From assembly GCA_024401715.1 (NCBI GenBank), contig JAKSKO010000001.1:70891-109891 (forward strand): 39,001 nt of DNA, read 5' to 3'. The position numbers were made by a program, and so were the translations under genes. The first letter of the stretch is position 1. Every line of letters begins with the position of its first letter. Origin of the DNA: Bacteroidales bacterium (GTDB lineage: Bacteria > Bacteroidota > Bacteroidia > Bacteroidales > UBA932). The notes under the pieces are model-generated. The model was not told the origin of the DNA. It did not search any database and saw only the letters and a list, made by a program, of their open reading frames with translations. Positions 1 to 8,282 of this stretch are shown in pieces.

Positions 1-2
1 TG

Positions 3-416
3 ATCATTGTTGCGCTGGTGGCTGGAGGCCTTCTGAATGTGATAAAATCCCTGGGGTGGTTTGAAAATTTTGTGCAGCGGATGGAAAAGACCGTAAGCAG
101 CAGACGCGGTGCCATGGCATCAATCGCCGCGCTGGTGTCCATCACCAATATCTTTACGGCAAACAACACCGTGGCAATACTGTCTGTGGGCGGCATTGCA
201 AAAGACATTGCGGTCCGGTACAAACTTAATCGCAGGCAGACTGCCGGGGTGCTGGATATGTTCAGCTGCCTCACCCAGAGCCTGCTCCCCTACGGCGCCC
301 AGCTTCTCATGGCATCGGCATTTGCGGGGATCAGCGCGGTAAGTATAATTCCATGGCTCTTCTACCCTCTTCTGATGGGTGTCTGCGCCACAGTTTCAAT
401 TTTAAGAATAAAATAG
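3..416 (+). CDS. NhaC-family Na+/H+ antiporter, C-terminal part (5' end outside window)
   Basis: The frame is open from the window edge, so this is the last ~137 residues of a longer inner-membrane protein. It reads as the C-terminal transmembrane part of an NhaC-type sodium/proton antiporter. Visible features are the polar helix TNIFTANNTVAIL, the segment DMFSCLTQSLLPYGAQLL with a helix-breaking Pro-Tyr-Gly, and a final hydrophobic helix ending in a short basic tail. NhaC proteins exchange Na+ for H+ across the cytoplasmic membrane; that role comes from the family. A GTG at 18 is internal and not the true start. radA follows 12 nt downstream on the same strand, so the two may be co-transcribed. 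Confidence 0.75.
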   Translation: MIVALVAGGLLNVIKSLGWFENFVQRMEKTVSSRRGAMASIAALVSITNIFTANNTVAILSVGGIAKDIAVRYKLNRRQTAGVLDMFSCLTQSLLPYGAQLLMASAFAGISAVSIIPWLFYPLLMGVCATVSILRIK

Positions 417-428
417 GTTTATCAATAT

Positions 429-1799
429 ATGGCAAACGGGAAAGTAAAGACAGTGTGGTTCTGCACCGAGTGCGGAAACGAAGCTCCGAAATGGATGGGA
501 CAATGCCCCGCATGCGGGGCCTGGAACACCATGGTGGAGGAAAAAGTTGTCACGGGGGCGGCGAAGAAGAACGACAGCCACAGGGCCATGGCCGGCAGCG
601 GAAACGCCCCGGTGAAATTGTCTGAGGTGAGCAGCGACAGCCAGGAAAGGATATCCCTCAGGCTGCCGGAAGTGGACCGTTTGCTGGGCGGAGGCCTTGT
701 GAAGGGTTCCCTGGTGCTTGTTGGCGGCGAGCCTGGCATAGGCAAATCCACACTTTCGCTGCAGATTCCCCTTCTGAACCCGGAACTGAACGTGCTGTAT
801 GCCACAGGCGAGGAAAGCGTGAACCAGGTGAAGATGCGCGCCCAGCGCATAGGCGGAGACCACAACAGCTGCTATATCTATTCCGAGACCCAGATAGAGG
901 AAATAATAAAGGAGGCACAGCGCCTGAAACCGGACCTGCTTATAGTAGATTCCGTGCAGACCATGTTTGCAGCGGCCCTGGAAGGCTCTCCGGGAAGCGT
1001 CTCACAGGTTAGGGAGTGCGCAGCCCTGCTTCTTCGTTTTGCCAAAGACAGCAACACCCCGGTAATCCTCATCGGTCACATAACCAAGGAGGGCAGCATT
1101 GCCGGCCCGAAGGTGCTGGAGCACATTGTGGACGTGGTGCTGCAGTTCGAGGGTGAGAACCGCGGGGCATACCGCCTGCTTCGCGGCATAAAGAACAGGT
1201 TCGGAAGCACATCGGAGCTGGCCGTGTTTGAGATGACAGGCACCGGCCTAAGGGAAATCACCAACCCTTCCGAGATGCTTATCCCCATGCACGAAGAGGG
1301 CCTTAGCGGCGTGGCAGTTGCAGCAATGCTGGATGGCACCAGGCCTTTCCTCATTGAAACACAGGCACTTGCATCATCGGCAGCATATGGCACCCCACAG
1401 CGCAGCGCAACAGGGTTTGACCAGCGTCGCCTGAACATGCTGCTGGCAGTGCTGGAGCGCAGGGCCGGCTTCCGCCTGGGCCAGAAAGACGTTTTCATCA
1501 ATATGGCCGGCGGCCTGAAAGTTACCGACCCCGCCTGCGACATGGCAGTGATATGCGCGGTGCTAAGCAGCAACTTCGACATGCCGATATCTTCCGACAT
1601 CTGCTTTGCCGGCGAGGTGGGCCTAAGCGGAGAGATACGTCCCGTTGGCCAGACAGACAGACGCATAACAGAAGCGGCGCGCCTGGGCTTCAAAAAAATC
1701 TTTGTATCCAGGTACGCCGCTGTAGATCACGTTACGGATGACATTCAGGTGATAAAGGTTGCCGATGTCCCCGAACTTGTACGCAGCCTCTTCAAATAG
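429..1799 (+). CDS. radA: DNA repair protein RadA/Sms
   Basis: 456 residues, the usual RadA length. A C4 zinc finger sits at the N-terminus (CTEC near residue 11, CPAC near residue 28). The RecA-like core has a Walker A GGEPGIGKST near residue 100 and the RadA signature KNRFGS near residue 255. The C-terminal third is the Lon-protease-like domain (AGGLKVTDPACDMA, AGEVGLSGEIRPV). RadA is a cytoplasmic DnaB-like ATPase that drives branch migration in recombinational repair. The ATG at 429 gives the full zinc finger and lies 12 nt after the antiporter stop. It converges on the PUL, whose last gene ends 12 nt away; I see no clear terminator between them. Confidence 0.97.
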   Translation: MANGKVKTVWFCTECGNEAPKWMGQCPACGAWNTMVEEKVVTGAAKKNDSHRAMAGSGNAPVKLSEVSSDSQERISLRLPEVDRLLGGGLVKGSLVLVGGEPGIGKSTLSLQIPLLNPELNVLYATGEESVNQVKMRAQRIGGDHNSCYIYSETQIEEIIKEAQRLKPDLLIVDSVQTMFAAALEGSPGSVSQVRECAALLLRFAKDSNTPVILIGHITKEGSIAGPKVLEHIVDVVLQFEGENRGAYRLLRGIKNRFGSTSELAVFEMTGTGLREITNPSEMLIPMHEEGLSGVAVAAMLDGTRPFLIETQALASSAAYGTPQRSATGFDQRRLNMLLAVLERRAGFRLGQKDVFINMAGGLKVTDPACDMAVICAVLSSNFDMPISSDICFAGEVGLSGEIRPVGQTDRRITEAARLGFKKIFVSRYAAVDHVTDDIQVIKVADVPELVRSLFK

Positions 1800-1811
1800 A
1801 GACCGACAGAA

Positions 1812-3767
1812 TTATCTTACAGGCATCAGCTTTGCAGCGAAGCCGCCGTTGCGGGCCATGTGGAAGTCCAGCGCGGCACCTGCGTCAACCGTGGACTTGG
1901 TGCAGCGGTAATCCATGCCGATGCGGTCTGCCGAATTGCCATCGGTGAACGAAGTCATCTGCCATTTTCCCTCTTTGCCAAGGAAATCCAGCTTGAAGGC
2001 AACGTCGCGCGCTGTGGAGTTGTTCAGGCCTGCAAGATACCATGTGTCACCGCATTTCTTGGCAACCACATAGTACTCGCCCATTTCTCCGGCCAGAACC
2101 ACAGTCTCTTCCCATTCAACAGGCACGCCGCAAAGGAAGTCCCTGCAATCCGGATATTTGTCATAGCGGCAAGGGTTGTCGGCCAGCATCTGAAGGCCGG
2201 TCTCGAATGCCACAATCTGGGCAAGCTGTGCCGCCTTGGTTCCCACGGCCGGTGTCTCCGGACGGCCGCCCCTGTAACGCTCCGGCTGGTAGCATACCAT
2301 CATGCCCGGGGTGAAGTCCATAGGACCAACGGCATTTCTGATGTAAGGCTGGAACGCAGTGTTGTCCGGCTCGCAATTCTTGCAGTATTCCAGGCCGCGC
2401 ACACCCTCGTAGGTGAGGATGTTAGGGTAGCGGTATTCCAATCCGCTTGGATGGAAGGCGCCGTGGAAGTCCACAAAAATATGGTGTTTTGCCGATTCTT
2501 CGGCCACTTTTTCGTAAAAGCGTATCATCCACTGATCCATGCGGTCCATGAAATCTATCTTCACGCCCTTGATGCCCCAGCTCTCGAAGGTCTCGAACAT
2601 CTTGTCCATGTTCTTGTGTGCGGTAAGCCAAGGCAGCCACAATATCACGCCAACGCCTTTTGATTCTGCATAGCTGATGATTTCAGGAAGGTGAACCTCG
2701 GGATTAGTCACATACGGATTTCTTGTGTCAAGGGCCCAGCCCTCGTCAATAAGGATATATTTCACGCCGTTGCGGGCAGCGAAATCGGTGAAATATTTGT
2801 AGGTCTCCAGGTTGATGCCGCCTGTGAAATCCACATCCTGGCCATATGGGATGCCATTCAGCCAATCCCAAGTGGTCTGGCCGCGCTTAACCCAGCTGTA
2901 ATCTGTCCTCGGTTTCGGGGCAAGCCTCATAGGCATGCGGTTTCCGGCCAGCTGGCGGTCGTCCCGGGTGATGAGCATATAGCGCCAAGGGAATTCACGT
3001 TTGCCGCAGGTCTGCGCAATCCAGTCGCTTTCCTCCAGAAAATCCACAGAGCGGTCGTCCACGGTATCGTCAAATTTCAGCGGGCTGTGCGGATGAACGG
3101 CCTTCAGAGTGCCGTTGCCCTCAGGCTTCACAAAGAAAGCCGGATAGTCCTCAAGGTCAAATTCGCTCACAAGGACTTTCTGCCCGCCTGCCTCTGCCAC
3201 AAAAGGAATCTCCAACAGCTTGTTTTCATCAAGCTCCGATACATTCACCCTCTGGTAACGCTCTTCGCAGGAAGTTTTGAAGCCCTCAGCAAACTGGCCC
3301 ACAACGCTCTGCGCGCCTGAAAGGTTGAATTCGGCCACCTCTTCCATCACCTCGATGTCGCCGCGGAGGTCTGTCACAAAGCGGTATGCAACGCCATCGT
3401 CATACACGCGCCACAGAATCTTGTAGCCACCCTTGAAGGTAAGGGTAAGGAGATTGTGGTTATTCTCCACCTTGGCATATTTCAGCTTGAAAGGCGGCTC
3501 TATGGTCTCTTCCACGCCGGTAACTTTGCTGGAAAGCAGAACCGGCTTCTCTCCCAGCGTGCGGTTCCTAAGCTTCATGGCAACTTTATTTGCCGACATC
3601 AGCGTCTGGCCGTGGCTAACCACGTCATAGCGGATGTCATCGGCCACTGTCACCGTCAAGTCCACCTGAGCATCTGGCGATTTCACTGTCACAACCTTAG
3701 GTTTTACGGCAGCACAAAGCGATAGCGTCATCATTGCTGCCAATGCGGAAAATATAAACTTTTTCAT
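1812..3767 (-). CDS. GH97 family alpha-glycosidase (probably retaining, alpha-galactosidase-like subgroup)
   Basis: 651 residues, normal GH97 length, with a signal peptide (MKKFIFSALAAMMTLSLCAA). An N-terminal beta-sandwich (~25-280) is followed by a TIM barrel with YILIDEGW (~337-344), VKIDFMDR (~402-409) and LTYEGVRGLE (~451-460), then a C-terminal sandwich. GH97 has inverting alpha-glucosidases (SusB type) and retaining alpha-galactosidases (BT1871 type). In the retaining group the nucleophile is an Asp at about the position of D405 here and the acid/base is a Glu at about E454, so I lean to the retaining type without an alignment. The frame extends 6 nt upstream to a TTG, but the ATG at 3767 starts a proper signal peptide. 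It is the last gene of the minus-strand operon, 9 nt after GH109. Confidence 0.92.
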   Translation of the reverse strand: MKKFIFSALAAMMTLSLCAAVKPKVVTVKSPDAQVDLTVTVADDIRYDVVSHGQTLMSANKVAMKLRNRTLGEKPVLLSSKVTGVEETIEPPFKLKYAKVENNHNLLTLTFKGGYKILWRVYDDGVAYRFVTDLRGDIEVMEEVAEFNLSGAQSVVGQFAEGFKTSCEERYQRVNVSELDENKLLEIPFVAEAGGQKVLVSEFDLEDYPAFFVKPEGNGTLKAVHPHSPLKFDDTVDDRSVDFLEESDWIAQTCGKREFPWRYMLITRDDRQLAGNRMPMRLAPKPRTDYSWVKRGQTTWDWLNGIPYGQDVDFTGGINLETYKYFTDFAARNGVKYILIDEGWALDTRNPYVTNPEVHLPEIISYAESKGVGVILWLPWLTAHKNMDKMFETFESWGIKGVKIDFMDRMDQWMIRFYEKVAEESAKHHIFVDFHGAFHPSGLEYRYPNILTYEGVRGLEYCKNCEPDNTAFQPYIRNAVGPMDFTPGMMVCYQPERYRGGRPETPAVGTKAAQLAQIVAFETGLQMLADNPCRYDKYPDCRDFLCGVPVEWEETVVLAGEMGEYYVVAKKCGDTWYLAGLNNSTARDVAFKLDFLGKEGKWQMTSFTDGNSADRIGMDYRCTKSTVDAGAALDFHMARNGGFAAKLMPVR

Positions 3768-3776
3768 AATCAAATC

Positions 3777-5156
3777 TTATTTTGCAAATGCGTAGCTGAA
3801 TCCTTTGATCTTGCCCTGGCCGCCGCGGGTGAAATCCGGCACTTCCACAGGGGCGGAACCGTGCTCCATGGAGATGGAACCCAATTCTGCAAGGCAGCAC
3901 CACTCGGCCATGTCGTAAACGTCCATGTCCAGAGGAAGGCCATTGTGCAGGCAGTACACCAGACGGTAATCCATCATAAAATCCATGCCACCGTGGCCGC
4001 CGACACTCTTGGCATACTCTCCAATCTCCTTCACAATCTGCGGCTTGTATTCCTCCATCAGGCTGTCATACACGTCCTTAGGCACGAACTCGTGCGCGTC
4101 AAGATTCTCGTGGCAGATGTGGGCGGGAAGCTGCTCGGGCTCGAAGGAGAAGCCCGGCCTGGGGTATTTCTGGGCAAACCCCTTTGTGCCCACAAGCTGA
4201 TACATGCGACTGTAGGGGCGCGGAGTCATCACACCATGCTCCACAAGGATGGTCTTGCCCTGTTCGGTGCTTATAAGCGTCATTGTGTGGTCTCCGTTTG
4301 CAAAGCCGTCGATATCCCGGCCGGTGATTTTCTTGTAGGCAGGAGCGCCCATGCGCGAAGATGTTTCCATCGCCACCAGAGTTTTCATCCTGTCTCCCCT
4401 GTGAATGTTCAGGGCCTGGCATACAGGGCCAAGACCGTGGGTTGGGTAGACGTCGCCCTTGTGGGTGCGGTTGAACTCCAGGCGCCAGTTGTTCCAATAC
4501 TCGGCCCAGAAAGGCTCCAGGCAGTGGAGATATGCGCCCTCGGCATGTATAATCTCGCCGAAAAGACCCTGCTGGGCCATGTTCAGGGCGGTCATCTCAT
4601 AAAAATCGTAACAGCAGTTCTCCAGCATTATACAATGCTTTCTGGTGCGTTCCGATGTATTGATAAGGGACCATATCTCGTCAAGCGTGGAGGCCGCAGG
4701 CACCTCGATGGCCGCATGCTTGCCATTCTCCATGGCGCAGAGAGCCACCGGAACATGGTGCTTCCAGTCCGTGCAGATATACACCAGATCTATATCATCC
4801 CTCTTGCAAAGTTCCTGATATGCGAATTCGCCATCGGCGTAGGCCTCTGCCCTTGGACGGCCTGCTCTTTCAAGTAGACGCTGGCAATGCTCCACATTCT
4901 CGGACACGACGTCGCACAAGGCCACAATCTGTACGCCCTCAAGATGGGTGAACCTGTCCACGGCGCCGGGGCCACGCATTCCAAGGCCCACGAAGCCAAC
5001 CCTCACAGTTTCGATGGGGTCTGCCGCAAAGCCAAGCATATCGCATTGGCCTGCAGGTCTTGCGGGAACTTTGGTGCGGATTATTCCGTCCGATGATGTG
5101 CAGCCGCCGATAAGCAGAACGGCTGCAAGCGAAAGCGCTGTCAGGAAATTTTTCAT
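3777..5156 (-). CDS. GH109-type NAD-dependent alpha-N-acetylgalactosaminidase, lipoprotein
   Basis: 459 residues with a lipobox ending at C19 (LLIGGC). A Rossmann NAD-binding motif GFVGLGMRG lies at 54-62. It is followed by EVPA (151-154), LENCCYD (178-184) and YPTHGLGP (237-244), which are hallmarks of GH109 enzymes such as the Elizabethkingia alpha-GalNAc-ase. The Gfo/Idh/MocA fold cleaves glycosides by transient oxidation with a tightly bound NAD+. The family's best-known substrate is the terminal alpha-GalNAc of the blood-group A antigen. In this locus it would remove an alpha-HexNAc cap in the periplasm or at the membrane. A simple dehydrogenase is less likely given the LENCCYD and HGLGP motifs. 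It is 12 nt downstream of the EEP gene and 9 nt upstream of GH97. Confidence 0.9.
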   Translation of the reverse strand: MKNFLTALSLAAVLLIGGCTSSDGIIRTKVPARPAGQCDMLGFAADPIETVRVGFVGLGMRGPGAVDRFTHLEGVQIVALCDVVSENVEHCQRLLERAGRPRAEAYADGEFAYQELCKRDDIDLVYICTDWKHHVPVALCAMENGKHAAIEVPAASTLDEIWSLINTSERTRKHCIMLENCCYDFYEMTALNMAQQGLFGEIIHAEGAYLHCLEPFWAEYWNNWRLEFNRTHKGDVYPTHGLGPVCQALNIHRGDRMKTLVAMETSSRMGAPAYKKITGRDIDGFANGDHTMTLISTEQGKTILVEHGVMTPRPYSRMYQLVGTKGFAQKYPRPGFSFEPEQLPAHICHENLDAHEFVPKDVYDSLMEEYKPQIVKEIGEYAKSVGGHGGMDFMMDYRLVYCLHNGLPLDMDVYDMAEWCCLAELGSISMEHGSAPVEVPDFTRGGQGKIKGFSYAFAK

Positions 5157-5168
5157 AGCAGGGGGATT

Positions 5169-6041
5169 TTACAGTCTTACCTTTGCATAAACAGGGCAGT
5201 GGTCCGATACAAATCTTCCGTCCGGACTCTTTGCAGGCATGATCTCGTAGTATGAGCAAGTGCCTTGGCTGATGAAGATATAGTCGATGATTGCAGGGCG
5301 CATAGCCTCAGGGATATGTTTGGCAATGCCTTCCATGCCCTCGAAGCCGTGGAAGCTTGCAACCTCATATTTCTTCTGTGCAGCAATGTCAAAGGTGTGG
5401 ATGAGGCCGCAGCTCTTCACATACTGGATGTCGGCAGACTCTTTCTCTGCGTTGAAGTCACCGGTGATGACCATAGGGCAGTCACCGCCAATCTCCTTGG
5501 CTTTTTTGCAAAGAAGGTTAACACCCTCGCGGCGGGCAACCATGCCCACATGGTCCAGGTGTGTGTTCACAAAGAAGAAACGCTTTCCTGTTGCCTTTTC
5601 CTCCAGGAAGGCCCAGCTGGCAATGCGCACGCAAGCTGCATCCCAACCCAGACTTGGCACGTCCGGGGTCTCGCTAAGCCAGAAATTGCCGCACTCTATT
5701 GCAGTGAAACGGTCTGCCTTGTAGAAGATGGCAGAATATTCGCCTTTCTCTTTGCCGTCTTCGCGTGCAACGCCCACGGTCTCGTAGCCCTTGAGCTCTT
5801 CCTGCATATATTTGCGCTGATGATAAAGACACTCCTGTGTGCCGATGATGTCCGGATCCACAGACAGAATCTCCGCAACCAGAGCATCCTTTCTATTGTT
5901 CCATCTGTTTGGTCCGTCATCCTCGTTGTCATAACGTACATTGGATGTAACCACTGTAAGGTCGATTCCCAGTTCCTTTTTTTGTTCGCAGGCTGTCGCG
6001 CAAAGCAGCACAGCCATCGCCATAATTGCAATTCTTTTCAT
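5169..6041 (-). CDS. EEP-fold (endonuclease/exonuclease/phosphatase) phosphoesterase lipoprotein
   Basis: 290 residues with a lipobox ending at C18 (LLCATAC). All diagnostic EEP motifs are present: SNVRYDN (33-39), TQE with metal ligand E70, NTHLDH (159-164), GDFNAE (194-199), DYIF (253-256) and SDHCPV (279-284). The superfamily includes Mg2+-dependent nucleases, inositol-polyphosphate 5-phosphatases and neutral sphingomyelinases. As a secreted lipoprotein in a PUL with PI-PLC, GDPD and alkaline phosphatase, it more plausibly acts on a phosphoester of a glycan or lipid head group than on DNA; that is inference. The catalytic set appears intact. Gaps are 24 nt from GH92 upstream and 12 nt to GH109 downstream. 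Confidence 0.88.
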   Translation of the reverse strand: MKRIAIMAMAVLLCATACEQKKELGIDLTVVTSNVRYDNEDDGPNRWNNRKDALVAEILSVDPDIIGTQECLYHQRKYMQEELKGYETVGVAREDGKEKGEYSAIFYKADRFTAIECGNFWLSETPDVPSLGWDAACVRIASWAFLEEKATGKRFFFVNTHLDHVGMVARREGVNLLCKKAKEIGGDCPMVITGDFNAEKESADIQYVKSCGLIHTFDIAAQKKYEVASFHGFEGMEGIAKHIPEAMRPAIIDYIFISQGTCSYYEIMPAKSPDGRFVSDHCPVYAKVRL

Positions 6042-6065
6042 TTTCTGAGTTTTTGATATCTGATA

Positions 6066-8279
6066 TTATTTTGAAGACAGTTTGAACTGCAGTGTGCTGC
6101 CGTTCATGATGGTCTCATATTTGAGGATATTCGACTTGTACGGCATGCCATCTATGCTTTGTTTCTTGATGTATATTTCTGACTTGTCCTTTTTAGGCGC
6201 TTCTATGGTGAAAGTTTTGCCATTCGCAAGATGAATCTTGACACTTGAGAATACAGGCGAACTTATTGCATACTCATCAGAAGCCGGGTTAACAGGATAA
6301 AATCCCATACTGCTGAAGATATACCATGCAGACATCTCACCGCAATCATCATTTCCTGCATATCCAGTGGACTGTGTGTTGTAGAACTCTTCTATGATGT
6401 GGTGGATCATCTTCTGGGTTTTGCGTGGTTCTCCGGCATAGTTATAGAGGTACGCAGCATGGTGGCCCGGCTCATTGCCCTGAACATACTGTCCCACAAA
6501 TCCGCTGGCGTTCACATTCTTCTCACCGCTGGTATCGGTAATTGAGAAGAAATCATCCAGCTTCTTCACGAATGCCTTGTTACCTCCCAGAAGAGAGATG
6601 AGCCTGTCTACATCATGTGGTACATACCACAACCACTGCCATGGGTTACCTTCGGTATAAGGGTTGCCGCCGTTGGCGCCATATTTCAGCGGATCAAAAG
6701 GCTCTATCCATTCTCCCTTGTCATTTTTGGCCTGGAAGAATCCATGTTCCGGGTTGAAGAGGGCTTCATAATAACGGCTCCTCGCCGCAAACCTCTCGTA
6801 GATATCCTTCTCACCAAGATTCTGCGCAAGCTGAGCAACACACCAGTCGTCAAAACTCTCCTCAAGAGTGATGGAAACAGACTGGCTCTGGAGATTTTCC
6901 GGCATGTAACCATATTTCTCCCACACTTCGCTAGGGAAATTGAGATGAGTATGGGTAACCGACTCCACACATGCGTCAAGAATACGTTTCTTGTCTATAT
7001 TGCCGATGTTCTTCATTGCTAGGTCTACAAGCACAGGAAGGGAATGGTTGCCTATCATGCAATAATTCTCCTGTCCCCACAGTACCCAGACAGGCAGATG
7101 ACCATATGATTCATGGTGAAGCAGGAGGCTCTCGGCAAACTCTTCGTTCTTCTCAGGAACAATCAGGTTGTATAGCGGATGCGCTGCCCTATATGTGTCC
7201 CATAAAGAGAATGTGGAATAGAATGTCTTGCCCTCCGGCATCTTGCGTATAGAATAGTCAGTAGCCATATACTCCCCATTCACATCACTCATGGTGTTTG
7301 GCTGCACCATGGTATGGTACAGGGCAGTATAGAATATGGTTTTGTCGCGATCTGTTCCTTCGACCTCAATTCTGCCTAGATACTTGTCCCACTCCTTGTC
7401 GGCCGATGAACGGTATGAATCAAAATCCCAAGACTGGGCCTCTGCTGCCATATTCTCTCTGGCATTTTCAATGGATACTGGGGATATGGCCAGTTTGACG
7501 GTAAGATCGTTGGCAGAATTGTTGTCAAAATCGAATACACCATGAAGTTCCTCTCCGTTTATTACGGGAGCGTCATATACAGCGAAATCGCCATCCATGA
7601 GTTCATGAGCGACAATAGGTTTTGAAAGCTCGATATGGAAGTATATGTTTCTGAGTTTTGCCCATCCCGTGATGGTCCTGAATCCTTCGATGACAGTAGG
7701 ACTGATTACGCGAATCTGGGAATTGATCACCGTACGGCCCCAGCGTCCCTTTATGGATGAATGATCCAGGTCCAGAGTCAGTCTTTGATCCGCGCCAGAA
7801 GGGAAGGTATAATGGTGGATGCCGCAACGTGTGGTTGCACTCAGCTCCGCATCAATTCCGTAAGTCTGGAGTTTCACCCTGTAATAGCCTGGATGAGCTT
7901 CCTCATCATCATGGGAGAAGGTGGATACCGGCACCCATTCAGATTTGTTTGTTGTTGGCATAAGCAGAATGTCAATGAAATCACTTACTCCGGTGCCACT
8001 AAGTCTAGTGTGGCTGAATCCGTATATCACGCTGTCTGCATAATAGTATCCGTTGCCGTCATCGCCCCAACTTGGCGCCTGCCTGGTGTCAGGACCGGGC
8101 TGCACCATTCCGAATGGAATGGTGGCACCTGGATAACAGTTGCCCGACAGACTATGCTCATCAAAGGATCCTGTTCCTATGAATGGATTGACATAAGATG
8201 TAAACGTCTGACCCGATGCATTGAAAAGAGCAATCAGCCCAAAAGGAACAATAAATAATAATTTCTTTATGTTTCTCAT
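6066..8279 (-). CDS. GH92 exo-alpha-mannosidase (first copy, no accessory module)
   Basis: 737 residues, the standard two-domain GH92 length, with a signal peptide cleaved near FNASGQ. The N-terminal domain opens with YVNPFIGTG (29-37) and YPGATIPFGMVQPGPD. The (alpha/alpha)6 domain carries GNEPGHH (601-607) and GNDDCGEMSAW (642-652). In characterised GH92 enzymes these hold the general acid Glu and the Asp base; both are present. GH92 enzymes are Ca2+-dependent inverting exo-alpha-mannosidases, and some hydrolyse mannosyl-1-phosphodiesters. The gene begins 3 nt after the GH95 stop. Its sequence is visibly more AT-rich than its neighbours (about 40-48% GC in lines sampled by eye, against ~55% nearby). 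Confidence 0.95.
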   Translation of the reverse strand: MRNIKKLLFIVPFGLIALFNASGQTFTSYVNPFIGTGSFDEHSLSGNCYPGATIPFGMVQPGPDTRQAPSWGDDGNGYYYADSVIYGFSHTRLSGTGVSDFIDILLMPTTNKSEWVPVSTFSHDDEEAHPGYYRVKLQTYGIDAELSATTRCGIHHYTFPSGADQRLTLDLDHSSIKGRWGRTVINSQIRVISPTVIEGFRTITGWAKLRNIYFHIELSKPIVAHELMDGDFAVYDAPVINGEELHGVFDFDNNSANDLTVKLAISPVSIENARENMAAEAQSWDFDSYRSSADKEWDKYLGRIEVEGTDRDKTIFYTALYHTMVQPNTMSDVNGEYMATDYSIRKMPEGKTFYSTFSLWDTYRAAHPLYNLIVPEKNEEFAESLLLHHESYGHLPVWVLWGQENYCMIGNHSLPVLVDLAMKNIGNIDKKRILDACVESVTHTHLNFPSEVWEKYGYMPENLQSQSVSITLEESFDDWCVAQLAQNLGEKDIYERFAARSRYYEALFNPEHGFFQAKNDKGEWIEPFDPLKYGANGGNPYTEGNPWQWLWYVPHDVDRLISLLGGNKAFVKKLDDFFSITDTSGEKNVNASGFVGQYVQGNEPGHHAAYLYNYAGEPRKTQKMIHHIIEEFYNTQSTGYAGNDDCGEMSAWYIFSSMGFYPVNPASDEYAISSPVFSSVKIHLANGKTFTIEAPKKDKSEIYIKKQSIDGMPYKSNILKYETIMNGSTLQFKLSSK

Positions 8280-8282
8280 ATC

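Noticed and set aside
1076..1693. 205-codon minus-strand frame inside radA
   Set aside because: Antisense to conserved RadA sequence, with Ser/Pro-rich composition typical of a shadow frame.
3861..4877. 338-codon open frame antisense to the GH109 gene
   Set aside because: A shadow frame opposite a well-supported GH109 protein; no start context or recognisable domain.
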